Positions 1 through 6,945 of a stretch of 8,502 bases of DNA are shown in pieces. Source of the DNA: Burkholderiaceae bacterium. Its GTDB lineage: Bacteria; Pseudomonadota; Gammaproteobacteria; Burkholderiales; Burkholderiaceae_C. Every line of letters begins with the position of its first letter. The first letter of the stretch is position 1. The notes below the pieces were generated by a model. That model searched no databases, was not told the origin of the DNA, and saw only the letters and a program-made list of their open reading frames with translations. The DNA is taken from contig JALQVQ010000102.1 of assembly GCA_023260315.1 (NCBI GenBank), forward strand, positions 1 to 8,502, given 5' to 3'. The position numbers were made by a program, and so were the translations under genes.

Positions 1-681
1 GCTGGTTACAGTGAAATGCAAGAGCGTGAATTTGAGGCACAAGCACGTGGCTTTACCACTGTTAAGCACCAGCGTGAAGTTGGCGTTGGCTACTTTGACG
101 AGGCAATGAGCCTGGCGGGACTCCTGCAGACGATAGGTCAAGCAGAGGATTTTGATGCCGTCGTCATCGCCTGCTTTGACGATACGGGGCTTGATGCGGC
201 ACGGTGTCTGACGGATAAACCTGTCATCGGTATTGGCGAGGCCGCATACCGCTGTGCCGCCATGCTGTCGAACAAGTTTTCGGTGGTCACAACACTGGCG
301 CGATCCGTGCCAGCGCTTGAGCATAATTTGGCGCGTTATGGCATGGCGCATCAGTGTGTGAAGGTCCGTTCTTCGGAGGTGGCGGTTCTTGATCTGGAGA
401 ACAACAATCCCGCGGCGTGCAGCAAGATTGAAGCCGAGATCGTGAAGGCCATGGACGAGGACAGAGCCGAGGCCATCGTTCTTGGTTGCGCGGGCATGGC
501 CGACCTGGCGGACTCACTGAGCCAGCGCTACGGGTTGCCAGTGCTTGACGGGCTCGCGTGTGCCGTCACGTTGGCAGAAGGCATGGCTCGCATTGGTCTC
601 AAGACTTCGCGACGCGGCGGCTATGCGCCACCACCAGAACGTAAGTTACAGCAAGCGTTTGCCGCGGCCACCGCGTCGTAA
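1..681 (+). CDS. Asp/Glu/hydantoin racemase family protein (5'-truncated by window edge)
   Basis: Cofactor-independent racemases of this family invert the alpha carbon of amino acids or hydantoins with two cysteines as acid and base. Both are visible: Cys in VIACFDD (codon 172-174) and Cys in VLGCAGM (codon 487-489). They are 105 residues apart, the spacing I recall for hydantoin racemases (C76 and C181). Other family stretches are PVIGIGEAA, FSVVTTLARSVPALE and the ending LPVLDGLACAV. The frame is open from base 1 and the first visible residues (AGYSEM) look like the region just after the family's N-terminal NPNT motif, so roughly 18 residues, including the start, lie outside the window. The ATG at 16 is therefore probably not the start. 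No signal peptide is expected, so it is probably cytosolic. Hydantoin, allantoin or aspartate/glutamate could be the substrate; the sequence alone does not decide. It probably belongs to an operon lying to the left. Confidence 0.88.
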   Translation, partial: AGYSEMQEREFEAQARGFTTVKHQREVGVGYFDEAMSLAGLLQTIGQAEDFDAVVIACFDDTGLDAARCLTDKPVIGIGEAAYRCAAMLSNKFSVVTTLARSVPALEHNLARYGMAHQCVKVRSSEVAVLDLENNNPAACSKIEAEIVKAMDEDRAEAIVLGCAGMADLADSLSQRYGLPVLDGLACAVTLAEGMARIGLKTSRRGGYAPPPERKLQQAFAAATAS

Positions 682-692
682 GTTTTGCAAGG

Positions 693-770
693 GTTTCCTT
701 TCAGGCTCTAAGGGTTTCAGCGCGGCGCCCAAGGCGCGCGCGCGGGTCCTTTAAACTGAAAGGATGAAAC
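693..770 (+). promoter_or_regulatory. Structured nhaA leader RNA, candidate cation (Li+/Na+) riboswitch
   Basis: The gap before nhaA folds into one long hairpin. The outer stem pairs CCTTTCAG (697-704) with CTGAAAGG (756-763), 8 perfect pairs, and the 3' strand is the nhaA Shine-Dalgarno. GTTT (693-696) can continue the stem with AAAC (767-770), leaving the ATG start (764-766) as a 3-base bulge. A middle stem pairs AAGGG (710-714) with TCCTT (747-751, one G-U). An inner GC-rich stem pairs GCGCG (720-724) with CGCGC (739-743) and GCGCC (725-729) with GGCGC (733-737), with one bulged G and a CAA loop. From memory, nhaA-I and nhaA-II motif RNAs sit just before nhaA genes, nhaA-I overlapping the ribosome-binding site, and were reported as Li+-responsive riboswitches. 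Position and design match; I could not compare this RNA with the consensus. Confidence 0.55.
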
Positions 771-1933
771 AAATCACACAGGCATTCACTCGTTTTTTTG
801 CCGCCGAATCGGCAGGCGGCATCGTTCTCGCCATTGCCGCACTTGCGGCATTGATCGTCAGTAACTCCTCCTTGGCAGATTGGTACCAAGGCTGGTTATC
901 GCTTCGGGGCGAGGTTCGCGTCGCAAACGATAGTTTGGTACTCGCCAAGCCGCTTATTCTGTGGGTCAACGACCTGTGGATGGCCATCTTCTTTTTCTTG
1001 GTCGGCCTAGAGATCAAACGTGAGTTCGTTGAGGGTGAGCTCTCTGGCCCCGGACAGCTGGTTTTGCCAGCCGCCGCCGCATTGGGCGGAATGGCCCTGC
1101 CCGCATTGATCTATGCGGGTATCAACTGGGGTGACGCCAACGCGCTGCGCGGATGGGCAATCCCCGCGGCCACCGATATCGCTTTTGCGCTCGGCATCGT
1201 GATGCTGCTCGGTTCACGCGTGCCCTTGTCATTGAAGGTCTTTCTAACCGCTGTCGCCATCATCGATGACTTGGGTGCCATCGTTGTGATCGCCATCTTC
1301 TACACCCAGAATTTGTCGATCCCCATGCTGGGCGGTGCTGTATTGGCAGGCCTTCTGTTGTGGTTGCTCAATCGCAGAGGCATCGCGCGCGCTGATGTTT
1401 ATATCGTGGTCGGCCTGATCATGTGGGTTTTTGTTTTGAAGTCAGGCGTTCATGCGACGCTCGCGGGCGTCATCACCGCGCTGGCGATTCCCATGCGCAA
1501 TGCCAACGGCGACTCACCCGTTGTCTCGCTGGAACACGGCCTTCACCCCTGGGTTGCGTTTGTGGTCCTGCCGCTCTTTGCGTTCTCGAACGCAGGGGTA
1601 TCGTTGCAAGGCGTCACCACCGATATTCTTTTCTCCCCCGTGCCGCTCGGCATCGTTATGGGTCTCTTGGTTGGCAAAGCTGTTGGCGTGTTCGGCACCA
1701 CGATGCTCATGATCAAAATGGGATGGGCGCAAACGCCATCGGCTGCGTCGACCCGTCAAATACTGGGGGTGTCGGTCTTGTGCGGTATCGGCTTCACCAT
1801 GAGCCTTTTCATCGGTGGCTTGGCATTCAACGGCCTTGATCCCGTCTTCACCACTCAGTTGAAAATTGGCGTCTTGAGCGGCTCAATCATCTGTGGCCTG
1901 CTGGGCACCCTCCTGCTCCTGCAAAAACGCTGA
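764..1933 (+). CDS. nhaA: Na+/H+ antiporter NhaA
   Basis: This inner-membrane antiporter exports Na+ (and Li+) in exchange for protons, for pH and sodium homeostasis. The protein has 389 residues; Escherichia coli NhaA has 388. The key residues all align with an offset of +5: Asp138 in ATDIAFALG (D133 in E. coli), Asp168-Asp169 in IIDDLGAI (the D163-D164 ion site), His230 in KSGVHATLAG (H225) and Lys305 in LVGKAVG (K300). The conserved LVGLEIKRE stretch (79-87) and about a dozen hydrophobic segments are present. The N-terminus (RFFAAESAGGI) fits the family, and a stop codon lies in frame at 752-754, so ATG 764 is the only sensible start. Its Shine-Dalgarno (AAAGG, 759-763) touches the ATG directly, an unusually short spacing, and both lie in the leader hairpin. 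The gene ends 1 base from the convergent lysR stop. Confidence 0.97.
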   Translation: MKQITQAFTRFFAAESAGGIVLAIAALAALIVSNSSLADWYQGWLSLRGEVRVANDSLVLAKPLILWVNDLWMAIFFFLVGLEIKREFVEGELSGPGQLVLPAAAALGGMALPALIYAGINWGDANALRGWAIPAATDIAFALGIVMLLGSRVPLSLKVFLTAVAIIDDLGAIVVIAIFYTQNLSIPMLGGAVLAGLLLWLLNRRGIARADVYIVVGLIMWVFVLKSGVHATLAGVITALAIPMRNANGDSPVVSLEHGLHPWVAFVVLPLFAFSNAGVSLQGVTTDILFSPVPLGIVMGLLVGKAVGVFGTTMLMIKMGWAQTPSAASTRQILGVSVLCGIGFTMSLFIGGLAFNGLDPVFTTQLKIGVLSGSIICGLLGTLLLLQKR

Positions 1934-1934
1934 C

Positions 1935-2822
1935 TCATTGGTCACGCAACAGCGTGTCCATGAGCTCCCCCACCAGGCTCATCGCAGGCACTTGCGCCCG
2001 CCGCGCCAACGTGACAAGGCCAAATCTTGCGGTGGCATTCATCGCTGGATAGACCGGTAAGCGCGCCAAATCGCTGGCCGCGGCATTGATGGTCAGCACG
2101 ATGGTATTGGTGGCACGGGCGACCGCGATCAGCGTTTGGGTGTCATCGTTGCGCAGGGTGATGCAGTCATCAGGATTGGCCTTCGGACCGTAGCGCTCCG
2201 TCATGGCACGAGCGACCTCATCACTGAGGGGTGTCGATGCCAACGGATATGCCAACACGTCGTCAATGCTGATGCGCTTGCTCTTTGCCATCAGCGGGTG
2301 ATCGACACGACACAAAAAACTGGCTTTCATCACCACTTGGTGCGTGACCAGCAGGTCTGAAGCGGGTCGCATTGACCGGATATCGACCACTGCACCATCA
2401 AGCGTGCGATCGCGCAACGCATCAATCAATCGACTGGTTCGACCACGCGATATTTCGAGCTGTAAGCTCGGGTAACGCTCCACCACTTGAGTCATCAGCG
2501 GCACCGCCATTACAGCCCCCGGGCCAGACCCCAACCCCAAACGCAGACGCCCCGTCCGTCCCTCTTTTGTTTGCTTGCCAAGCGTGCGAATGTGCTCGGC
2601 ATCTTGCACCAGATTGTGCGTGTGCGCCAAAACAGATCGGCCAAACGCGGTGATTTCAATGCGCCGCCCGACGCGATCAAAGAGCGGTTGTCCCAGCGCA
2701 TCTTCAAGCGACTGAATGCTCCGCGTTAAGGCGGGCTGGGTCACAAACAAGGCCTTTGCCGCCGCAACGTAAGTCCCCAGCTCTGCGAGAACCATGAAAT
2801 GTTTCATCTGTACAAGGGTCAT
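1935..2822 (-). CDS. LysR-type transcriptional regulator
   Basis: A 295-residue protein, normal for LysR regulators (about 300). Residues 1-60 form the winged helix-turn-helix: AAAKALFVTQPALTRSIQSL, with the typical VTQPALTRSI recognition helix, then LEDALGQPLFDRVGRRIEIT. A linker helix follows to about 90. The remainder, from about 93 (GRLRLGLGSG), is the two-lobed effector-binding domain, with VERYPSLQLEI at 114-124. These proteins usually bind a small metabolite and activate a divergent target while repressing themselves. The divergent neighbour is the amidohydrolase-TRAP operon, which makes that operon the likely target and its substrate or product the likely effector. No purine-rich Shine-Dalgarno precedes ATG 2820-2822 on the minus strand; an internal Met6 also lacks one. 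I chose the first Met because residues 1-30 align with the usual LysR start. It converges on nhaA. Confidence 0.95.
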   Translation of the reverse strand: MTLVQMKHFMVLAELGTYVAAAKALFVTQPALTRSIQSLEDALGQPLFDRVGRRIEITAFGRSVLAHTHNLVQDAEHIRTLGKQTKEGRTGRLRLGLGSGPGAVMAVPLMTQVVERYPSLQLEISRGRTSRLIDALRDRTLDGAVVDIRSMRPASDLLVTHQVVMKASFLCRVDHPLMAKSKRISIDDVLAYPLASTPLSDEVARAMTERYGPKANPDDCITLRNDDTQTLIAVARATNTIVLTINAAASDLARLPVYPAMNATARFGLVTLARRAQVPAMSLVGELMDTLLRDQ

Positions 2823-2932
2823 ATCAATGCATATAAGTTATTGAATAACTAATAATAATGCATTGGACTTTTAAATTGTCGAGTTTTAGTATTTCCACAA
2901 CGGCCGAAATTTAGAGGCGATAAGGGGACACA
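2823..2932. promoter_or_regulatory. Divergent lysR/amidohydrolase control region with nested inverted repeats
   Basis: AT-rich compared with its flanks. AGTTATT (2836-2842) and AATAACT (2844-2850) form a perfect 7-1-7 inverted repeat. It is flanked by CAATGCAT (2825-2832) and ATGCATTG (2858-2865), a second inverted pair whose centre is only 2 bases away. The two ATGCAT copies start 31 bases apart, about three helical turns. Position and symmetry fit operator sites for the LysR regulator, which binds as dimers or tetramers over such spans. I do not see a clean T-N11-A box centred on the inner palindrome (its ends are G and C), so the exact half-sites remain unsure. A minus-strand TTATAT (2836-2831) could be the -10 of lysR. 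Confidence 0.6.
2863..2892 (+). promoter_or_regulatory. Candidate sigma-70 promoter of the amidohydrolase-TRAP operon
   Basis: TTGGAC (2863-2868) could be a -35 box and TAGTAT (2887-2892) a -10 box, 18 bases apart. The first three bases of the -35 and four of six in the -10 match consensus. The -35 overlaps the outer ATGCATTG repeat, as expected for a LysR-activated promoter with a weak core. Transcription would begin near 2899, leaving a short leader before the GTG start at 2933. TTTAGT (2885-2890) is an alternative -10. Confidence 0.4.
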
Positions 2933-4120
2933 GTGAACGCACCTGAGAAAGCCTTCATCGACGAATTCGTCAGCTTACGGCGCCAGATCCACAGCGCGCC
3001 AGAGTTGGCATTTGAGGAGCACGAGACCGCCCGCTTGGTGGCTGAAAAGCTCGCGTCGTGGGGATACACCGTCACCACTGGCGTCGGCGGTACGGGCGTT
3101 GTTGGGCAGCTCCGCCGCGGCGACGCCAAAACATGCTTGGGCCTGCGAGCCGATATGGATGCCCTCCCCATCCAAGAAGGCACCCAGCTGCCTTGGGCCA
3201 GCGTGAAGCCCGGACTGATGCACGCCTGCGGGCATGACGGTCACACCGCCATGCTGCTCGCTGCAGCCAAACGTCTGGCGCAAGACTGCGATTTTGATGG
3301 GACGCTCAACCTCATCTTCCAACCGGCCGAAGAAGGCGGTGGCGGCGCGCTCAAAATGATGGCGGATGGCTTGTTCACGCGATTCCCATGCGACATGATT
3401 TTTGCCGCCCACAACATGCCAGGTATGACCACGGGCCAATTGGTGTTTCGAAACGGCCCAGCCATGGCCTCCTCCGACTACGCAACTGTGACCCTGACGG
3501 GGCGTGGCGGTCACGGTGCCATGCCCCACCTCGCCAACGACCCCGTTGTTGCAGCGGCCTCCATTGTGATGGCGCTTCAAACCGTTGTTTCACGCAATAT
3601 TGACCCCCTGCACCCCGCCGTCGTCACAGTCGGTGCGGTCAATGCAGGGCACGCCAACAACGTGATCCCAGCCGTCGCGAAACTTGAAATCAGTGTTCGC
3701 GCGCTCACCCCTGAAGCGCGGACCCTGCTGGAGTCGAAAGTCAAATCGATTATTCATGGTCAAGCACAGAGCTACGGTTTGACAGCAGACATCGACTGGC
3801 GACAAGGCTACGCCGTATTGGTCAATGACCCGACAGCCACCCAATTCGCCATCGCAACCGCACAAGCCATGGCGCCCGCCGCGGGTGTCAATCCCGACGG
3901 CCCCATGTTGATGGGAAGCGAAGACTTCGCTTTCATGTTGCAGCAGGTACCTGGTTGCTATTTCCTCATTGGAAATGGCACCGGCGACGGCCATGGGGCT
4001 TGTATGGTCCACAACCCCGGCTATGACTTCAACGACGACATCATCGCAGTCGGCGCTGATTTTTGGACCACTCTCGCGTTAGCATTCTTTTCAACAACAC
4101 CCAAAAGGGAGACATCATGA
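2933..4120 (+). CDS. M20 family (M20D type) amidohydrolase, N-acyl-amino-acid / hippurate hydrolase-like
   Basis: M20D amidohydrolases use two metal ions to cut the amide of N-acyl amino acids (hippurate, indoleacetyl-amino acids and others), giving a carboxylic acid and a free amino acid. The protein has 395 residues, typical for the family. Visible motifs: RRQIHSAPELAFEE (16-29), GLRADMDALPI (70-80), MHACGHDGHTAML (96-108) with predicted metal ligands Cys99 and His101, QPAEEGGGGA (130-139) with the catalytic/ligand Glu133-Glu134, His160 in AAHNMPG, the dimerisation-domain GRGGHGAMPH (190-199), and MGSEDFAF plus His360 in MVHNPGYDFND. No signal peptide is present, so it is cytosolic. The GTG start is supported by AAGGGGA (2922-2928), 4 bases upstream, and by alignment of residues 10-30. 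Its stop overlaps the dctP start (ATGA), so it is cotranslated with the transporter. The substrate is unknown; the downstream glycine riboswitch makes an N-acylglycine a reasonable guess. Confidence 0.93.
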   Translation: MNAPEKAFIDEFVSLRRQIHSAPELAFEEHETARLVAEKLASWGYTVTTGVGGTGVVGQLRRGDAKTCLGLRADMDALPIQEGTQLPWASVKPGLMHACGHDGHTAMLLAAAKRLAQDCDFDGTLNLIFQPAEEGGGGALKMMADGLFTRFPCDMIFAAHNMPGMTTGQLVFRNGPAMASSDYATVTLTGRGGHGAMPHLANDPVVAAASIVMALQTVVSRNIDPLHPAVVTVGAVNAGHANNVIPAVAKLEISVRALTPEARTLLESKVKSIIHGQAQSYGLTADIDWRQGYAVLVNDPTATQFAIATAQAMAPAAGVNPDGPMLMGSEDFAFMLQQVPGCYFLIGNGTGDGHGACMVHNPGYDFNDDIIAVGADFWTTLALAFFSTTPKRETS

Positions 4121-5154
4121 ACCGCAAACACTTTCTAAAACAGTCTTTGGTTGCTTTGACGATGCTAGGCTGCGTCGCTGCCAGCGCAGTCGCACAGGCA
4201 CAAACCACTTTGACGATGTCGAGCTGGGTGCCCCCCACCCATTTTTTGTCGAAAGACATCTTGCAACCCTGGATGGCTGAAGTTGAAAAAGCCACGGAAG
4301 GTCGCGTCACCATCAAAATGTTGCCAAAGGCCGTTGGTAGCCCACCCCAACACTGGGAGTTGGCGCGCAAAGGCGTTGCCGACATCACATGGGGTAACTT
4401 CACATACGAGCCCGAGCGCTTCCAGATGATGTGGTTCGCCGAAATGCCCATGATGGGCTCAAACACAGAGGCAACCTCGGTCGCTCTGTGGCGCACCTAC
4501 CAAAAGTACCTTGCGCAGAACGAGGTTGCAAAGGGCGTCGTGATGTTGGGCGTTGGCATGCTGGGCGGCGGCCAATTCAATCACGGCAGCAAAGCCATCG
4601 TGACCCCGGAAGACTTGGCAGGCCAAAAAGTCCGTATGGGGGGTCCGATTCAGAAGCGAATCCTCGAGGATATGGGTGCCGTTCCCGTCTCCGCCCCAGC
4701 GACGAAAGCCTATGAGTTGCTGGAAGGCGGCGTGATTGATGCGTCACTTCATGGCCTTGAGTCAGTCGTCAACTTCCGTCTCGATGGCAAGCTGAAGTAC
4801 CACACCATCGTCCCAGAGGGCCTCTACGACGCCACATTCTTCGTGGTGATCAATGAGGGCAAGTGGAACAGCCTGTCTGCCGCCGACCAAAAGGCCATCA
4901 TGCGCGTCTCAGGCGAGTCACTCTCACGCCATTGGGGACAGGAATTCGACAAGCAAATGAAGAGCGCTGAGGCGAAGATGCGCGCAGACGGTCACACCTT
5001 TAACGCGCCCAATCCTGCCCTGCAAAAGATGGTCACGGGCATTCGCAGCGCGCTCCTGAAAGAGTGGTACGCCAAGGCGCCAAGTTTTGGCGTGAAGGAT
5101 GGCCAAGCCGTGGTGAAATACTACGAAGACCAGTACAAGTCTTTAACCAAGTAA
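4117..5154 (+). CDS. dctP: TRAP transporter substrate-binding protein (DctP family)
   Basis: This is the periplasmic solute receptor of a tripartite ATP-independent transporter. It has 345 residues. The signal peptide is clear: basic MNRKHFLK, a hydrophobic core, and SAVAQA before a probable cleavage after Ala28. The mature part begins TTLTMSSWVPPTHF. The family's central stretch is GQKVRMGGPIQKRIL (169-183); Arg173 aligns with the conserved arginine that binds the substrate carboxylate. LLEGGVIDAS (201-210) is also conserved. An in-frame ATG at 4063 would add 18 residues before the signal peptide and has no ribosome site; ATG 4117 has AAGGGAG (4105-4111) 5 bases upstream and overlaps the amidohydrolase stop by 4 bases, so I chose it. 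The ligand is presumably a carboxylate; the linked amidohydrolase suggests an N-acylated amino acid, but the binding pocket cannot be read from sequence. Confidence 0.95.
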   Translation: MNRKHFLKQSLVALTMLGCVAASAVAQAQTTLTMSSWVPPTHFLSKDILQPWMAEVEKATEGRVTIKMLPKAVGSPPQHWELARKGVADITWGNFTYEPERFQMMWFAEMPMMGSNTEATSVALWRTYQKYLAQNEVAKGVVMLGVGMLGGGQFNHGSKAIVTPEDLAGQKVRMGGPIQKRILEDMGAVPVSAPATKAYELLEGGVIDASLHGLESVVNFRLDGKLKYHTIVPEGLYDATFFVVINEGKWNSLSAADQKAIMRVSGESLSRHWGQEFDKQMKSAEAKMRADGHTFNAPNPALQKMVTGIRSALLKEWYAKAPSFGVKDGQAVVKYYEDQYKSLTK

Positions 5155-5160
5155 GCCGCC

Positions 5161-5643
5161 ATGACCGCCCTCAACGCTCGACTTCAACAACTCGTTCAAG
5201 TGCTCTTAATGGGCTTTTTGGGCGGCATGGTTCTCCTGACGTTTACCGATGTGATCGGTCGGCGTTTGTTCAACACTCCGGTCTTCGGCGCTCACGACAT
5301 CACTGAACACCTGATGGCCGTGATTGTGTTTTCTGGGCTGCCGCTTTTGACTGCGCGGCGTGCCCACCTGAGCATTGACTTGTTTGACTCATGGCTGCTA
5401 CGACCCCAATGGCGTGTGTGGCACTACATTGTCAACGGTCTGATTGCAAGTGTTCTCGGACTGATCGCTTATGAATTTGCGGTCTCCGTCGGTGAAGCGG
5501 AATCCATGCGCGAGGTGAGCCAAGCGCTCGGTATTCCGCGCGCCTGGATGTACGCCTACCTCTCACTCACATCAGGACTTGCCGCTTTCGCAGCACTCAC
5601 GGCGGGCTTGCCTGTCGCCCATTCCACTGAAAGCGATCTATGA
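5161..5643 (+). CDS. dctQ: TRAP transporter small permease (DctQ family)
   Basis: The small membrane subunit of the TRAP transporter, which packs against the large permease and helps dock the receptor. It has 160 residues and four hydrophobic segments (about 13-33, 48-66, 88-106 and 130-148), the usual DctQ topology. The family motif is visible in FTDVIGRRLFNTPVFG (28-43) followed by DITEHLM, and again in ARRAHLSIDLFDS after the second segment. The start ATG is 6 bases past the dctP stop. No strong Shine-Dalgarno is seen there, so translation may depend on coupling to dctP. Its last bases overlap the dctM start (ATGA, 5640-5643), confirming one operon. Confidence 0.93.
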   Translation: MTALNARLQQLVQVLLMGFLGGMVLLTFTDVIGRRLFNTPVFGAHDITEHLMAVIVFSGLPLLTARRAHLSIDLFDSWLLRPQWRVWHYIVNGLIASVLGLIAYEFAVSVGEAESMREVSQALGIPRAWMYAYLSLTSGLAAFAALTAGLPVAHSTESDL

Positions 5644-6932
5644 CCATCGGTCTCTATAGCCTCCTGGCTGTTTTGGTATTGGCTTTCCTACGCGTCCCAC
5701 TCGGGATCGCGTTGCTAAGCGTCTCCATCGGGGGTATCACGTTTTTAAATGGCTGGGACGTCGCACGGGTGATGGTGCCGATGACGCTGAGCGAAGCCGT
5801 TTTTTCATATGAGCTGGCAGTTGTTCCGCTGTTCATCCTGATGGGAAATGTGCTGTCAAGAACAGGCATTTCGCAGGACCTCTTCCGCGCGGCCAACGCG
5901 TTTCTAGCCCCGGTGCGCGGGGGGCTTGCGCTCGCGACCATGGTCACCTGCGCGGGCTTCAGCGCGGTATGCGGCTCAAGTTTCGCAACTGCGGCGACCA
6001 TGGCGAAAGTCGCCTACCCGAGCATGCAGCGATATGGGTATTCAGAGAGCTTGTCTTCCGCCACAATCGCGGCGGGTGGCACATTGGGGATCCTGATCCC
6101 ACCTTCCATCATTTTGATGATTTACGGCATCCTGACGCAAACCAACATCGGTCATCTGTTCGTTGCGGGCGTCTTACCAGGCCTCCTCGGTTTGGCGCTC
6201 TACATGCTCGTGATCTACCTGATCGCGCTGTTCCGTCCCAGCGAAGCGCCCCGAGGTGACGCCACAACGGCTGCAGAACGCTGGTCGGCCCTAGCGGGTG
6301 TATGGCCGTTTTTTCTGCTCTTCACGCTGATCATTGGTGGTCTTTACGCGGGTCTCTTTACGCCCACTGAGGCGGGCGGAATCGGCTCAGGCGTTGCGCT
6401 GCTGGTGGCGCTCCTGCAGCGGCGCCTTGATCGAACCGTGCTCAAGCAAACCCTGCTCGAAACGGCCTACACCTCGGTCATGCTCTACGTCGTCTTGTTC
6501 GGCGCGATGCTCTTCTCCCAACTGATCTCTTTTTCTGGCCTGGCCGATTCTTTGCTGAATATGGTTCAAGGCTCAGGCTTGAGTAAGCTGGGTGTTTTGC
6601 TGGCTATCCTGTCTGTCTTTTTGGTGCTGGGTTGCGTGATGGACACCATGGCCATCATCCTTATTTTCGTCCCGCTCTTTTCACCGACACTTGTCGCTCA
6701 GGGCTACGATTTGATTTGGTTCGGCATCATTGTCGTGGTGCTCACAGAAATCGGACTCATCACCCCCCCAATTGGGATGAACGTTTTCGTGCTCAAAGCC
6801 AACCTGCCGAACGTCCCAGTCGGAAAAATATTCAAAGGGCTCATCCCATTTATTGCTGTCGACGTGGTCCGACTGGCGCTGCTCGTTGCTTTCCCAGCAA
6901 TCAGCTTGATCTTGGTGCGGATGATGTCTTAG
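5640..6932 (+). CDS. dctM: TRAP transporter large permease (DctM family)
   Basis: The large inner-membrane subunit that carries substrate in symport with Na+ (in the characterised members). It has 430 residues, the usual size, with roughly 11-12 hydrophobic segments. Signature stretches are present: FILMGNVLSRTGIS (65-78), CAGFSAVCGSSFATAATMAK (104-123), GGTLGILIPPSIILMIYG (146-163), TQTNIGHLFVAG (166-177), TPTEAGGIG around residue 240, VMDTMAIILI near 335 and LITPPIGMNVFVLKA in the C-terminal third. The two PP-containing re-entrant motifs (ILIPPS and LITPPIG) are typical of the ion-transporter fold. It starts inside the dctQ stop. Use of a Na+-driven transporter beside nhaA is worth noting, although the two genes are not in one operon. 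Only 13 bases separate its stop from the riboswitch leader; no terminator is visible there. Confidence 0.96.
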   Translation: MTIGLYSLLAVLVLAFLRVPLGIALLSVSIGGITFLNGWDVARVMVPMTLSEAVFSYELAVVPLFILMGNVLSRTGISQDLFRAANAFLAPVRGGLALATMVTCAGFSAVCGSSFATAATMAKVAYPSMQRYGYSESLSSATIAAGGTLGILIPPSIILMIYGILTQTNIGHLFVAGVLPGLLGLALYMLVIYLIALFRPSEAPRGDATTAAERWSALAGVWPFFLLFTLIIGGLYAGLFTPTEAGGIGSGVALLVALLQRRLDRTVLKQTLLETAYTSVMLYVVLFGAMLFSQLISFSGLADSLLNMVQGSGLSKLGVLLAILSVFLVLGCVMDTMAIILIFVPLFSPTLVAQGYDLIWFGIIVVVLTEIGLITPPIGMNVFVLKANLPNVPVGKIFKGLIPFIAVDVVRLALLVAFPAISLILVRMMS

Positions 6933-6935
6933 AAT
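6906..6935 (+). promoter_or_regulatory. Candidate internal promoter at the end of dctM
   Basis: TTGATC (6906-6911) and TAGAAT (6930-6935) are 18 bases apart, with four of six and five of six consensus bases. Transcription would start near 6942, only a few bases before the riboswitch leader helix. The -10 box contains the dctM stop codon (TAG 6930-6932). This would let dadA be transcribed separately from the transporter, with the riboswitch as its 5' end. Readthrough from the upstream operon is equally possible because no terminator lies between. Confidence 0.4.
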
Positions 6936-6945
6936 TCGTTCTTCA

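Noticed and set aside
1423..1839. 138-codon plus-strand frame inside nhaA
   Set aside because: It is a frame-shifted shadow of the intact nhaA reading frame, rich in Arg, His and Cys, with no domain.
1920..1955. Possible lysR terminator on the minus strand (short TGAC/GTCA stem before a T5 run in the nhaA 3' end)
   Set aside because: Only four pairs with a six-base loop, too weak to support.
2975..3580. 201-codon minus-strand open frame opposite the amidohydrolase
   Set aside because: It is antisense to a gene with intact M20 motifs, its translation shows no recognisable domain, and such long shadows are common in GC-rich DNA.
4063..4116. Upstream in-frame ATG that would extend DctP by 18 residues
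   Set aside because: It lies inside the amidohydrolase coding sequence, has no ribosome site, and would put a polar stretch before a clear signal peptide. ATG 4117 has a good Shine-Dalgarno and the ATGA overlap.
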